Below are positions 18,960 through 27,692 of a stretch of 64,000 nt of DNA, one piece after another. The position numbers and the translations under genes are program-made. Numbering within the stretch: position 1 is the stretch's first letter; every line of letters starts with the position of its first letter. A model generated the notes under the pieces. That model searched no databases. It saw only the letters and a list, made by a program, of their open reading frames with translations, and was not told the DNA's origin. The stretch is from Trebonia kvetii (GTDB lineage Bacteria > Actinomycetota > Actinomycetes > Streptosporangiales > Streptosporangiaceae): contig NZ_RPFW01000003.1 of assembly GCF_007827045.1 (NCBI RefSeq), positions 868,001 through 932,000 of the forward strand, written 5' to 3'.

Positions 18960-20288
18960 TCAGGGTGCGGTGGTTGGGGTGGCCGGGGCTGACGAGTCGG
19001 GACTGGTGGTGACCCGGGCGAAGACGGCGGCGCCGGCCACGGCTAGCAGGCCTGCGAAAGCGAACAGGCCGCGATAACCGCCGACGTAGGAGACGACGAG
19101 GCCGGCCACCGGGGCGCCGATGACCGCGGGGATGGCGGAAGCGATGTTGATGATGCCCAGGTCGCGGCCGGCGTTTGCCGGGTCGGGTAGCACCACGATG
19201 GACAGCGCCTGGCTGACGGACTGGAACGCGCCGTAGCCGGCGCCGAGGGCGAACGCGCAGACAATCACCAGGCCCCACGCGGTGCCGAAGGCGAGCACGA
19301 ACCCGGTCAGTGCCATCAGCGCCGACGCGAGCACCGCGTACCTGCGGTAGCCGCCCGGCGAGCGGTCGGCGATCCGCCCGACGGTCACCGTGGCGACGAT
19401 GACCGCCAGCGTCGCGATCAGCACCAGGATCAGCTGGCCCTGGCTCGGGTTGCCGTAATGGACCACGTCCTGCAGGTAGTAGTAGAGGTAGAGCAGCGCG
19501 ATGGTCTCCGCGAGCATGACGAGGAACTTGCCAGCCCAGACCTTGCCGAACCCCTGCCCGGCCGACAGCAGCGCGGCCATTCCCGCTGAGAATCCGGCGC
19601 GCGGGCGGTCCGGGTCGGCGGGATAGCTGACCCTGGGCAGCGCGTACAGGACGTACACCAGCGGCGCGAGGCAGACGACATACATGACGGTGACCGCGGT
19701 CATCCCGCCGCGGGTGCCGGGGAACGCGAGCACGACCATCGCGAAGCCGGCGATGAGCCCGACCGCCTGCGCGACAGAGATCAGCCCCCAGACGAACCCC
19801 CAGGACCGCCGGTCGACATGGTCAACGACGATCGCGGACATCGGCGAGTAGGCGATGTTGATGGTGGCCTGGCACAGCGTCCACCACACGGCGATGGCGA
19901 CGAGCGAATGCGACAGGCCGAGCAGCTCGAGCGACAGGCCGCCGGCGATCAGGCCGATGAGCACGGTGACCGACCGGTTGTCCACCGCGACCCAGCGGTC
20001 GGAGAAGTGGCCGGCCACCGGGTTGACGATCAGCGCGGCCAGCGCGCCGATCCCGGTCACCACCCCGAGCCCGAGCGCCTTGCCCGACGAACCGGTCGCC
20101 GCCTCGACCATCCGCGGCAGCACGTTCTGGATGGGCGCGATAAGCGCCACGTTGCTGCCGAAGTACGACAGCATCAGCGTCGCGACGAACGCGCGATTCA
20201 GCCGCGGCGCGGCCGGCGCGGCCGTCGGTGCGGCTTTCTCCAGTGCGGCCACCTGGTCCTCGATCGCGTGGCAAGAGTGCGGCAGCAC
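18960..20288 (-). CDS. Major facilitator superfamily transporter
   Basis: 442 residues, GTG start at 20288. About twelve hydrophobic segments are visible, with the MFS loop 2-3 motif represented by NPVAGHFSDRWV and a repeat in the second half (VGRIADRSPGGYRR). A cytoplasmic N-terminus of about 30 residues precedes the first helix (ATLMLSYFGSNVALIAPIQN). It lies between xylA and xylB, on the xylB strand, so it may move a sugar such as a pentose, but MFS specificity cannot be read from sequence. A tandem repeat separates it from the xylB stop. Confidence 0.85.
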   Translation of the reverse strand: MLPHSCHAIEDQVAALEKAAPTAAPAAPRLNRAFVATLMLSYFGSNVALIAPIQNVLPRMVEAATGSSGKALGLGVVTGIGALAALIVNPVAGHFSDRWVAVDNRSVTVLIGLIAGGLSLELLGLSHSLVAIAVWWTLCQATINIAYSPMSAIVVDHVDRRSWGFVWGLISVAQAVGLIAGFAMVVLAFPGTRGGMTAVTVMYVVCLAPLVYVLYALPRVSYPADPDRPRAGFSAGMAALLSAGQGFGKVWAGKFLVMLAETIALLYLYYYLQDVVHYGNPSQGQLILVLIATLAVIVATVTVGRIADRSPGGYRRYAVLASALMALTGFVLAFGTAWGLVIVCAFALGAGYGAFQSVSQALSIVVLPDPANAGRDLGIINIASAIPAVIGAPVAGLVVSYVGGYRGLFAFAGLLAVAGAAVFARVTTSPDSSAPATPTTAP

Positions 20289-20352
20289 GTTACCACCAGC
20301 GAGTAACCGGCGGGCAACGAGTGCTCGCCGCCGGCGCCGCCGCCCCGGCCCC

Positions 20353-20421
20353 GGTCAGCGTGCCCAGGTCAGCAAGCCCCGGTCAGCAAGCCCCGGTCAG
20401 CAAGCCCCGGCCAGCCACCCC
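20353..20421. repeat. 14-bp tandem repeat, five units (three exact)
   Basis: GGTCAGCAAGCCCC occurs exactly three times in a row (20367-20380, 20381-20394, 20395-20408). Degenerate units flank it (20353-20366 and 20409-20421). It occupies the gap between the xylB stop and the MFS start, both on the minus strand. The unit has no internal dyad, so it is not an obvious terminator; it is more likely a slippage-prone minisatellite. Confidence 0.8.
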
Positions 20422-20423
20422 GG

Positions 20424-21845
20424 TCAGGTCGGCACCTGCCAGGCGGCCGCGTCGTCGCGCAGCGCTCCGTAAACCTCGCGGACCTGCGGCGTCGCCGCCG
20501 CCTCGTAGGCCTCCGCCGGGGCGGCGGCCCAGTCCGGCGGCGAGCCGAGCCCGGACAGCGCCCAGGCCGCCTGCCGAGCCGCGCCGAGTGCCACGTACTC
20601 GGCCGCGGCCGGCACCGCCACCGGCAGCCCGAAGATGGCGGGCGCGATCCTGCGCACCGCCTCCGACTTCGCCGCCCCGCCGGTGAGCAGCACCCGGCGC
20701 GGGCTGATCCCGCACTGGCGCAGGTAGTCGATGGCGTCGGCGAGCGAGCAGAGCACCGCCTCGACCGCCGCGCGGGCCAGGTTCTCCGGCGTCGCGTTGG
20801 CCGTGGTGAGCCCGCGCAGCACCCCGTTGGCGGCCGGACGGTTCGGCGTCCGCTCGCCGTCCAGGTAGGGCAGGAGCACGATGCCGCCCGCGCCAGGCTC
20901 CGCCTTCAGCGCCAGATCGGAAAGCCCGGCCGGGTCAACCCCGAGCATCCGGGCGGTGACGTCGAGCACCCGGGCGGCGTTCAGCGTGGCGGCGAGCGGC
21001 AGGAACCGCCCGGTGGCGTCGGCGAATCCGGCGATAAGCCCGGTCGGGTCGGCGGACGGCCGCTCGGTGACCGCGTAGGCGGTGCCTGAGGTGCCGATGG
21101 AAACCGCGACGTCTCCCTCGAGCAGTCCCATGCCGAGCGCCGCGCCCATGTTGTCCCCGGTGCCCGCGGAAAGCGCGGCGCCCCAGGGGGTGTGCCCCAC
21201 AACCTCCGCGGGCGCGGCGACCCGCGGCAGCTCGATGCGATGGCCGAGGGCCCGGGTCGCGTAGTCAGGCAGCCAGTCGCCGCTCGCGGGGGAGAAGTAC
21301 CCGGTGCCCGACGCGTCACCGCGGTCGGTGGCCGGCTCGGCCGACGGGTCGCCGCCGGCGGACCGCGGCCCGCCGCCCGCGAGCCGCCAGGTGAGCCAGT
21401 CGTGCGGCAGCAGCACCCGGTGCACCCGCACGGCGTGCTCCGGCTCATTTTCCGCCAGCCAGCGCAGTTTCGTGACGGTGAACGACATCGTCGGCACGGA
21501 CCCGGTCCGCGCCGCCCACTCCTGCGCGCCGCCGAATTCGGTGACCAGCGCGGCGGCCTGTGGCGCCGACTTCACGTCGTTCCACAGCATCGCGGGGCGC
21601 ACCACCGCGCCCGCGTCGTCGAGCGTGACCATGCCATGCTGCTGCGCCGCGACCCCCACCGCGTCCGCCCGTTCGAGCAGGTCGCGGCCTGCCGCCGACA
21701 GCGCCTCCCACCAGCGATCCGGATGGCACTCGGTCCCGTCCGGGTGCGGCGCGCTCGCCTGGGCGACCACCGTCCCGTCCTCGGCGCGTACGAGAACTAC
21801 CTTGACCGACTGCGTGGAGGAATCGATCCCTGCGACCAGCTTCAT
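20424..21845 (-). CDS. xylB: Xylulokinase
   Basis: 473 residues of the FGGY carbohydrate kinase family; it phosphorylates D-xylulose at the expense of ATP to feed the pentose phosphate pathway. Landmarks are the N-terminal phosphate loop GIDSSTQSVKVVLV, the substrate segment AQQHGMVTLD, SIGTSGTAYAV, LPYLDGERTPNRP and the C-terminal ATP site LLTGGAAKS. The start is the ATG at 21845, with no clear ribosome-binding site. The operator-like nested palindrome 42-83 bp upstream resembles the site at the importer operon, so the LacI protein encoded at 10960-11973 probably controls it too. Confidence 0.93.
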   Translation of the reverse strand: MKLVAGIDSSTQSVKVVLVRAEDGTVVAQASAPHPDGTECHPDRWWEALSAAGRDLLERADAVGVAAQQHGMVTLDDAGAVVRPAMLWNDVKSAPQAAALVTEFGGAQEWAARTGSVPTMSFTVTKLRWLAENEPEHAVRVHRVLLPHDWLTWRLAGGGPRSAGGDPSAEPATDRGDASGTGYFSPASGDWLPDYATRALGHRIELPRVAAPAEVVGHTPWGAALSAGTGDNMGAALGMGLLEGDVAVSIGTSGTAYAVTERPSADPTGLIAGFADATGRFLPLAATLNAARVLDVTARMLGVDPAGLSDLALKAEPGAGGIVLLPYLDGERTPNRPAANGVLRGLTTANATPENLARAAVEAVLCSLADAIDYLRQCGISPRRVLLTGGAAKSEAVRRIAPAIFGLPVAVPAAAEYVALGAARQAAWALSGLGSPPDWAAAPAEAYEAAATPQVREVYGALRDDAAAWQVPT

Positions 21846-21886
21846 GACGGTGACGGTAACAAAGCGACCGGTCAGGCGTCATCACC

Positions 21887-21928
21887 ACCCGTTCGGAAAA
21901 ATGATCGAAAGATTTCGACCGAACGGGT
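21887..21928. promoter_or_regulatory. Nested palindrome upstream of xylB with CGAAA-N2-TTTCG core
   Basis: The core TCGAAA-GA-TTTCGA (21905-21918) is a perfect inverted repeat and matches the best site at the importer operon (12151-12166) in half-sites and 2-bp spacing. It lies inside a second perfect inverted repeat, ACCCGTTCGG (21887-21896) and CCGAACGGGT (21919-21928). This places it 42-83 bp upstream of xylB and about 118 bp upstream of the divergent mshC. Confidence 0.7.
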
Positions 21929-22045
21929 TCGTGGCCGAGTCTGGCACTTTCCGGATATTGAGTGACCGGTGTGCGGCGGGGTGCGTGGTGCTGCTGGGGC
22001 ACTATATCGACGATCATCGGACAAGTGCGCTGTAACCTGGCAGCT

Positions 22046-23344
22046 ATGGATGCATGGCGTGGCGCTGAGGTCCCGGATCTGCCGGGCAGCGGGACAGAGG
22101 TTCGGCTGCACGACACCGCGTCAGGAAGGCTCGCCGTCGCCGCCGACGGGCACCGCGCCACGCTGTACGCCTGCGGTATCACCCCGTATGACGCGACTCA
22201 CATGGGGCACGCGGCGACCTTCACCGCCTGGGACCTGCTGGTGCGGGCCTGGCTTGACGCCGGGCACGAGGTCGTCTACGTGCAGAACATCACCGACGTG
22301 GACGACCCGCTGCTGGAGCGGGCCGACAGAGACGACGAGGACTGGCGCGAGCTCGCGCTGCGCGAGACCGACCGGTTCCGCGGCGACATGGAGGCGCTGC
22401 GCAACCTGCCGCCCGCGCACTACATCGGGGCGGTGGAGGCGATCCCGGTCATCGACGCCTTCGCCGAGCGGCTCGCTGCCCGCGGCGCGCTTTACGACCT
22501 GGACGGCGACGTCTACTTCGCCAGGTCCGCCGACCCGGAGTTCGGCGCGCTGTCCGGGCCAGGTTCCGCGTCAGGGCTTTCCGTGGCCGCGATGACCGAG
22601 CTGTCCGCCGAGCGCGGCGGCGACCCGGCCCGTCCCGGCAAGAAGGACCCGCTCGACCCGCTGGTGTGGCGGTCGGAACGGCCGGGAGAGCCGGCCTGGA
22701 ACTCGCGCTTCGGCCCCGGCAGGCCCGGCTGGCACGTGGAGTGCGCCGCGATCGCCGCCGAGTACCTCGGCTCCTCGTTCGACGTCCAGGCGGGCGGCAG
22801 CGACCTGGTCTTCCCGCACCACGAGATGTCTGCGTCGCACGCGCGGGTCGCCTGCGCGCCCGTCGACGGCGGTCCGGCCTTCGCCCGCGTCTACGCGCAC
22901 TCTGGCATGGTCTCCTACCTGGGCGCCAAGATGTCCAAGTCGCTCGGCAACCTGGTCTTCGTCTCCAGGCTGCGTGCCGAGGGCACCGACCCGATGGCGA
23001 TCAGGCTCGCGCTGCTCGCGCACCACTACCGCAGCGACTGGGAGTGGACGGACGAGGTGCTCGACGAGGCGCAGCGCCGGCTCGGCCGCTGGCGGGCGGC
23101 CGTCGCGCACACGGCACCGTCCGGGACCGGCGATTCCGGGACCGGCGGGCCGGGCGCCGTGCCCGCAGCGGACGCGGTGCTCGCCACGGTCCGCGAGCGG
23201 CTCGCCGACGACCTGGACGCCCCGGCGGCCGTCGCGGCGATCGACGCCTGGGCCGGCGCGGTCCTCGACGGGCCAGGCGTCCCGGCGCCGGACGCGGAAC
23301 TGATCCGCGCCACGGCCGACGCCCTGCTCGGCGTCGCCCTGTAG
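22046..23344 (+). CDS. mshC: Mycothiol ligase MshC (cysteine:glucosaminyl-inositol ligase)
   Basis: About 432 residues from the ATG at 22046 ([14 protein letters not shown], the usual MshC-type N-terminus). It is a class I cysteinyl-tRNA-synthetase relative that joins cysteine to GlcN-Ins in mycothiol biosynthesis. HIGH-type motif: [17 protein letters not shown], whose Cys helps bind zinc. Further motifs are [16 protein letters not shown] and [13 protein letters not shown], and the KMSKS loop is AKMSKSLGN. It is shorter than CysS, and the [15 protein letters not shown] segment fits MshC. It is divergent from xylB. Confidence 0.93.
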   Translation: MDAWRGAEVPDLPGSGTEVRLHDTASGRLAVAADGHRATLYACGITPYDATHMGHAATFTAWDLLVRAWLDAGHEVVYVQNITDVDDPLLERADRDDEDWRELALRETDRFRGDMEALRNLPPAHYIGAVEAIPVIDAFAERLAARGALYDLDGDVYFARSADPEFGALSGPGSASGLSVAAMTELSAERGGDPARPGKKDPLDPLVWRSERPGEPAWNSRFGPGRPGWHVECAAIAAEYLGSSFDVQAGGSDLVFPHHEMSASHARVACAPVDGGPAFARVYAHSGMVSYLGAKMSKSLGNLVFVSRLRAEGTDPMAIRLALLAHHYRSDWEWTDEVLDEAQRRLGRWRAAVAHTAPSGTGDSGTGGPGAVPAADAVLATVRERLADDLDAPAAVAAIDAWAGAVLDGPGVPAPDAELIRATADALLGVAL

Positions 23345-23406
23345 CCGCGCCGCAGGGTACCCGCCAACCCCTCCGCCTTCAACCCTTTCCGCGCCACCAG
23401 CCAGCC

Positions 23407-23436
23407 CCTGTGGATATCACCCGACTTATCCACAGG
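23407..23436. promoter_or_regulatory. Inverted pair of DnaA-box-like 9-mers
   Basis: CCTGTGGATA (23407-23416) and TATCCACAGG (23427-23436) form a perfect 10-bp inverted repeat with a 10-bp spacer. The right arm contains TTATCCACA (23426-23434), an exact DnaA box; the left contains its one-mismatch mirror. It lies in the 141-bp gap between mshC and the DUF4192 gene. It may bind DnaA, or be a weak terminator for mshC. Confidence 0.5.
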
Positions 23437-23485
23437 CGTCTCCCTCCCCGTCCCCTCCCCCGCCACCCCCGGGAACCCTGGGTTC

Positions 23486-24787
23486 ATGACACCCAACCTC
23501 CCCGTGGGCGCCACGGCCCCGCAGCAGGCCGGGGGCCAGGCCCCCGCCAGTCCCAGGCAGCAGGCAAGCTCTCGCCGGACGGCCGGTTACCGCCGCGCCG
23601 CCCGCGGCGCCGGCGCCGCGCCCGACACCAGCACCCCCGGGCTGCGGGTGCGCATCGGATCACCTGAGTCAGTCCTCGCGGTCATCCCCGGCCTGCTCGG
23701 GTTCGATCCCCGGCACAGCTTCGTCGTCATCGGTGCCGAGCTGGCACGCCGCGAAGTCCGCGTCACCCTCCGCTATGACCTGCCAGATCCCGGCGAGCCG
23801 CGGCTTGCCGCCGTCCTCGCCGAGCAGGCGGTCGCCCTGCTCTCCGCGCAGGGCGTCAGCACCGCGGTCGCGGTCGGCTACGGCGCCGACGGCACCGTCT
23901 CGCCTGTCGCCGCCGCGTTCCTCGATCGCGCGGCCGCGGCGGGGATCACCGTCGCTGAGCTGCTCCGGACGGAGGGCTCGCGCTACTGGTCCTACGTCTG
24001 CGCTGAGCCCGCGTGCTGCCCGCCGGAGGGGACGCCGTTCGACGGCGCGGGTCACCCAGCGGCGCGGGCGCTGCGCGCCACGGGCAGCCGGGTGCTCCCG
24101 AGCAGGGAGGACCTCGCGGCCACCGTCGCCGCGGCGGGCGGACAGCCAGGTAGGGCGATGCGCCGGGCGACAAGGCAGGCGCTTTCGAACATCTCCCGCT
24201 GCGCGGCCCGGATGAGCCACGCCGGGGAGCCGGTTTCCACGCGTCGCCTCACCAATGTCCTCGGCCAGCTCGCGGTCCGCGAGGCCATCCGCCGCTACCG
24301 GGAGGGAGAGCCGATCGACCCCGAGGACGCGGCCTGGCTCACGGTGGCGCTGCGCCAGGTGCGGGTCCGCGATGACGCCTGGGCACGCATGGACACCGAG
24401 CACAGGGACGCACACCAGCGGCTGTGGACCGACCTGACCCGGCTCGCCCGGCCCGGGTACGTGGCGGCGCCGGCCTCGCTGCTTGCCTTCGTCGCCTGGC
24501 AATCGGGCGACGGTGCGCTCGCCAACGTCGCGCTCGATCGTGCGCTCGCCGACAACCCGCGCTACAGCATGGCCCTGCTGCTGCGCGAGGCGCTCGACGC
24601 CGGCGCGCCGCCCGCGATGGCGCGGCTTCCGATGACGCCTGAGGAAGTCGCCGCCGCCTACGACGCTGCGGAAGCGGCCGAGGACGCGGAGTTGACCGTC
24701 GGCCGCGCGGTGGCCGCAGAACGGTCCGCGGCGCGCCGCCCGGGCGGCGCACCGCCCGTCCTCGCAGGTGAGGCAGGGCGAAAGTAA
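23486..24787 (+). CDS. DUF4192 family protein
   Basis: 433 residues. After a low-complexity N-terminus (Gln/Ala/Pro-rich, to about residue 45) the DUF4192 pattern begins: IGSPESVLAVIPGLLGFDPR then SFVVIGAELARREVRVTLRYDL. A helical second half carries LLAFVAWQSGDGALANVALD and ALADNPRYSMALLLREALD. The family is widespread and almost confined to actinobacteria; its function is unknown. There is no signal peptide, so it is probably cytoplasmic. The next gene follows after 153 bp. Confidence 0.88.
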   Translation: MTPNLPVGATAPQQAGGQAPASPRQQASSRRTAGYRRAARGAGAAPDTSTPGLRVRIGSPESVLAVIPGLLGFDPRHSFVVIGAELARREVRVTLRYDLPDPGEPRLAAVLAEQAVALLSAQGVSTAVAVGYGADGTVSPVAAAFLDRAAAAGITVAELLRTEGSRYWSYVCAEPACCPPEGTPFDGAGHPAARALRATGSRVLPSREDLAATVAAAGGQPGRAMRRATRQALSNISRCAARMSHAGEPVSTRRLTNVLGQLAVREAIRRYREGEPIDPEDAAWLTVALRQVRVRDDAWARMDTEHRDAHQRLWTDLTRLARPGYVAAPASLLAFVAWQSGDGALANVALDRALADNPRYSMALLLREALDAGAPPAMARLPMTPEEVAAAYDAAEAAEDAELTVGRAVAAERSAARRPGGAPPVLAGEAGRK

Positions 24788-24940
24788 CTGCGTGGCACCC
24801 GATACACTGCCTGAGCCGTTTGCCGGCCGGGCGGCGGAGCTTGCCCCGTTTGTGCTCCTGTGCGCATCCTAATCAGGGTGACCGTCAGGAACGCGGTCCC
24901 GGCAGGGTGACGCTGCCCCAGCGCGATGGAGGAGGAGTAC

Positions 24941-26353
24941 GTGACCGGCATCTCAGGTCTGCCGTCGGCCAAGCAGGCGGCGCACGATGCCGCCGTGACT
25001 CGGCTGCGGGACGCGTACGCCGCGGTCCCCGCGGGCGTCCCGGTCCGGCTGGCCAAGCCGACATCCAACCTGTTCCGTTACACCCGCGACGCCGCCAAGC
25101 CCGGCCAGCCGGGCAGCGAGCGGGCCATCCTCGACGTGTCCGCGTTTTCCAGGGTGATCCACGTCGACCCCGCCGCGCGGACCGCCGTCGTCGGCGGCAT
25201 GACCACTTACGAGGCTCTCTGCGACGCCACGCTGCCGCACCGGCTGATGCCGCTTGTGGTCCCCCAGCTCAAGACGATCACCCTGGGCGGTGCCGTCACC
25301 GGCCTCGGCATCGAGTCGTCCTCGCTGTGGAATGGCCTGCCGCACGAGTCGGTGACGGAAATGGAGATCCTCACCGGCGACGGCCGGGTGGTCGTCGCCA
25401 CCAAGGACAACGAGCACAGCGAACTCTACTTCGGCTTCCCCAACTCCTACGGGACCCTCGGCTACTCGCTCGCCCTGAAGATCGAGCTGATGCCGGTCCA
25501 GCCGTACGTGCACCTGCGGCACTTCAGGTTCACCGACCCGCGTTCCTGTATGGACGCCATCGCGCAGATCGCGGCGAACGGCGAATACGAAGGGCACAAG
25601 GCGGACTTCCTCGACGGTGTCGCCTTCAGCACTAGCGAGTTGTACCTGACCGTCGGCGCGTTCAGCGACAAGGCGCCGTGGCTGAGCGACTACACGGGCC
25701 AGCAGGTCTACTACCGGTCGCTGCAGGCGAACCGCGAGGACTTCCTCACCATCGAGGACTACATCTGGCGCTGGGACACCGACTGGTTCTGGTGCTCGCA
25801 CGCGTTCGGCGTGCAGAACCCGAAGCTGCGCCGCTTCTGGCCGCGCAAGTACCGCCGCTCTGACGTCTACCGCAAGCTCGTGGCGTACGACCAGAAGCAC
25901 GGCCTGACGGCCGTGCTCGCGGAGAAGCGGCACCACCCGCCGCGCGAGATGGTCGTCCAGGACGTCGAGATTCCGGTGGACCGCGGCGGCGAGTTCCTCG
26001 GGTTTTTCGAGAACAATGTGAAAATGTCCCCGGTGTGGATGTGCCCGCTGCGGCTGCGCGGCGACCACGCGTGGACGCTGTACCCGATGCAGCCGGGCGA
26101 CGTGTACGTCAACTTCGGCTTCTGGGGGACCGCGCCGCTCCCTGCTGGGCAGCGCGACGGTTATTACAACCGAATGGTGGAAGAGGAAGTTAGCGCGCTC
26201 GACGGGCACAAGTCGCTGTACTCCTCTGCCTTCTACTCCGAGGAAGAATTCCGCCGCAGGTACAACGGTTCGGCGTACGACAAGCTCAAGGCCGAGTATG
26301 ACGGCGCTGGCAGGCTGCTCGGCCTGTACGACAAGTGCGTGCGCGGCCGCTGA
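24941..26353 (+). CDS. bfaA: FAD-binding oxidoreductase for 10-methyl fatty acids (BfaA/TmsA-like)
   Basis: About 470 residues from the GTG at 24941, preceded by GGAGGAGG. An upstream ATG at 24926 would put that ribosome-binding site inside the gene. The N-terminal FAD-binding domain (VVGGMTTYEALCDATLP, LGGAVTGLGIESSS) and C-terminal part (DVYVNFGFWGTAPLP) resemble DHCR24/Delta24-sterol-reductase relatives. In actinomycetes such a protein next to a cyclopropane-synthase-like methyltransferase reduces 10-methylene to 10-methyl stearoyl lipids (tuberculostearic acid). The adjacent gene is that methyltransferase, which supports the call. Confidence 0.8.
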   Translation: MTGISGLPSAKQAAHDAAVTRLRDAYAAVPAGVPVRLAKPTSNLFRYTRDAAKPGQPGSERAILDVSAFSRVIHVDPAARTAVVGGMTTYEALCDATLPHRLMPLVVPQLKTITLGGAVTGLGIESSSLWNGLPHESVTEMEILTGDGRVVVATKDNEHSELYFGFPNSYGTLGYSLALKIELMPVQPYVHLRHFRFTDPRSCMDAIAQIAANGEYEGHKADFLDGVAFSTSELYLTVGAFSDKAPWLSDYTGQQVYYRSLQANREDFLTIEDYIWRWDTDWFWCSHAFGVQNPKLRRFWPRKYRRSDVYRKLVAYDQKHGLTAVLAEKRHHPPREMVVQDVEIPVDRGGEFLGFFENNVKMSPVWMCPLRLRGDHAWTLYPMQPGDVYVNFGFWGTAPLPAGQRDGYYNRMVEEEVSALDGHKSLYSSAFYSEEEFRRRYNGSAYDKLKAEYDGAGRLLGLYDKCVRGR

Positions 26354-26392
26354 AGCGACCGCCCACCATGCAGCTCAAGAAAGGAACGGCAT

Positions 26393-27682
26393 ATGGCACT
26401 GGCTGAGGTGTTCGAGGCGATCATGGGCCCGGGCGCGCCGGTGGAATTCCATGCTTACGACGGGTCGAGCGCGGGCGCCGCAGGCTCACCAGTCAAGCTC
26501 ACCGTCCGGTCGCCGATCGCCGTCTCGTACTTGGCGCAGGCGCCCGGCGCGCTCGGCCTGGCCCGTGCCTACGTCTCCGGCCACCTGGACGTGGACGGTG
26601 ATATGTTCGCCGCGCTTTCCCTGCTGTCCAAGGCCCAGGAGTCGAACATCAGCTGGGCCGACAGGCTGAAGCTGCTGCGCGACCTCGGCGGGCCGAAGGC
26701 GCTCTTCCCGCGGATAGCGCCGCCGCCGCAGGAGGTGCAGTCAGCCCGCCGACGGCTCACCATCGGCGCGATGCACTCCAAGAGGCGCGACGCGAACTCC
26801 ATCTCGCATCACTACGACGTCTCCAACCGCTTCTACGAGTGGGTGCTCGGCCCGACGATGGCCTACACCTGCGCCTGCTACCCGACCGCGGACGCCACAC
26901 TTGAGCAGGCGCAGGAGTACAAGTTCGATCTGGTCGCAAGGAAGATCGGGCTCAAGCCCGGCATGCGACTGCTTGACGTCGGCTGCGGCTGGGGCGGCAT
27001 GGTCATGCACGCGGCCCGCGAGTACGGCGTCAAGGCGATCGGTGTCACCCTGTCGGAGCAGCAGGCCCTGTGGGCGCAGCAGGCCATTAAGAAGGCCGGG
27101 CTCGAGGACCTCGCCGAGGTTCGCTTCCAGGACTACCGCGACGTGCCGGAGACCGATTTCGACGCGATCAGCTCCATCGGGATCACCGAGCACATCGGCA
27201 AGGCGAACGTCCCGGGCTACTTCGCCTTCCTCAACGGCAAGCTCAAGGTCGGCGGCCGGATGCTCAACCACTGCATCACCCGGCCCGACAACACCGGCCC
27301 CTCCATCTACAAGGAGGGGTTCATCAACCGCTACGTCTTCCCCGATGGGGAACTCGAGGGCCCGGGCTGGCTCGCCGGCGAGATGAACGACCACGGCTTC
27401 GAGATCCGCCACGAGGAAAACCTCCGCGAGCATTACTCCAAGACGCTCGCCGCCTGGTGCGCCAACCTCGACTCGCACTGGGACGAGGCGGTCGAGGAGG
27501 TCGGCCAGGGCACGGCCCGCGTGTGGCGGCTCTACATGGCGGGCTCGCAGCTCGGCTTCGACCGCAACGTGGTCCAGCTGCACCAGATTCTCGGCGTCAA
27601 GCTGCACGCGGACGGCAGCTCGGGCATGCCGCTGCGCCCCGACTGGGAGCCGGCGGTGGAGCGGGCCAAGACCTCGGCGTAA
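26393..27682 (+). CDS. bfaB: Cyclopropane-synthase-like fatty-acid methyltransferase (BfaB/TmsB-like)
   Basis: 429 residues, start at 26393 after AAAGGAAC. The N-terminal lid (about 1-125) is followed by the CFA-synthase fold: SISHHYDVSNRFYEWVLGPT, AYTCACYPTADATLEQAQ, SAM motif LLDVGCGWGGMVMHAA and GVTLSEQQALWAQQ, and SSIGITEHIGKANVPGYFAF. It would transfer a methyl group from SAM to the double bond of an oleoyl phospholipid at the membrane; with the oxidoreductase encoded upstream this gives 10-methylstearate. It follows bfaA by 39 bp, so the two form an operon. A true cyclopropane synthase is the alternative. Confidence 0.82.
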   Translation: MALAEVFEAIMGPGAPVEFHAYDGSSAGAAGSPVKLTVRSPIAVSYLAQAPGALGLARAYVSGHLDVDGDMFAALSLLSKAQESNISWADRLKLLRDLGGPKALFPRIAPPPQEVQSARRRLTIGAMHSKRRDANSISHHYDVSNRFYEWVLGPTMAYTCACYPTADATLEQAQEYKFDLVARKIGLKPGMRLLDVGCGWGGMVMHAAREYGVKAIGVTLSEQQALWAQQAIKKAGLEDLAEVRFQDYRDVPETDFDAISSIGITEHIGKANVPGYFAFLNGKLKVGGRMLNHCITRPDNTGPSIYKEGFINRYVFPDGELEGPGWLAGEMNDHGFEIRHEENLREHYSKTLAAWCANLDSHWDEAVEEVGQGTARVWRLYMAGSQLGFDRNVVQLHQILGVKLHADGSSGMPLRPDWEPAVERAKTSA

Positions 27683-27692
27683 GCGATCCCGC

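Noticed and set aside
20353-20421. CRISPR array
   Set aside because: The 14-bp units are contiguous, with no unique spacers, and no cas genes are nearby.
23407-23436. Replication origin
   Set aside because: Only two DnaA-like boxes and none of dnaA, dnaN, parA/B or an AT-rich region are present.
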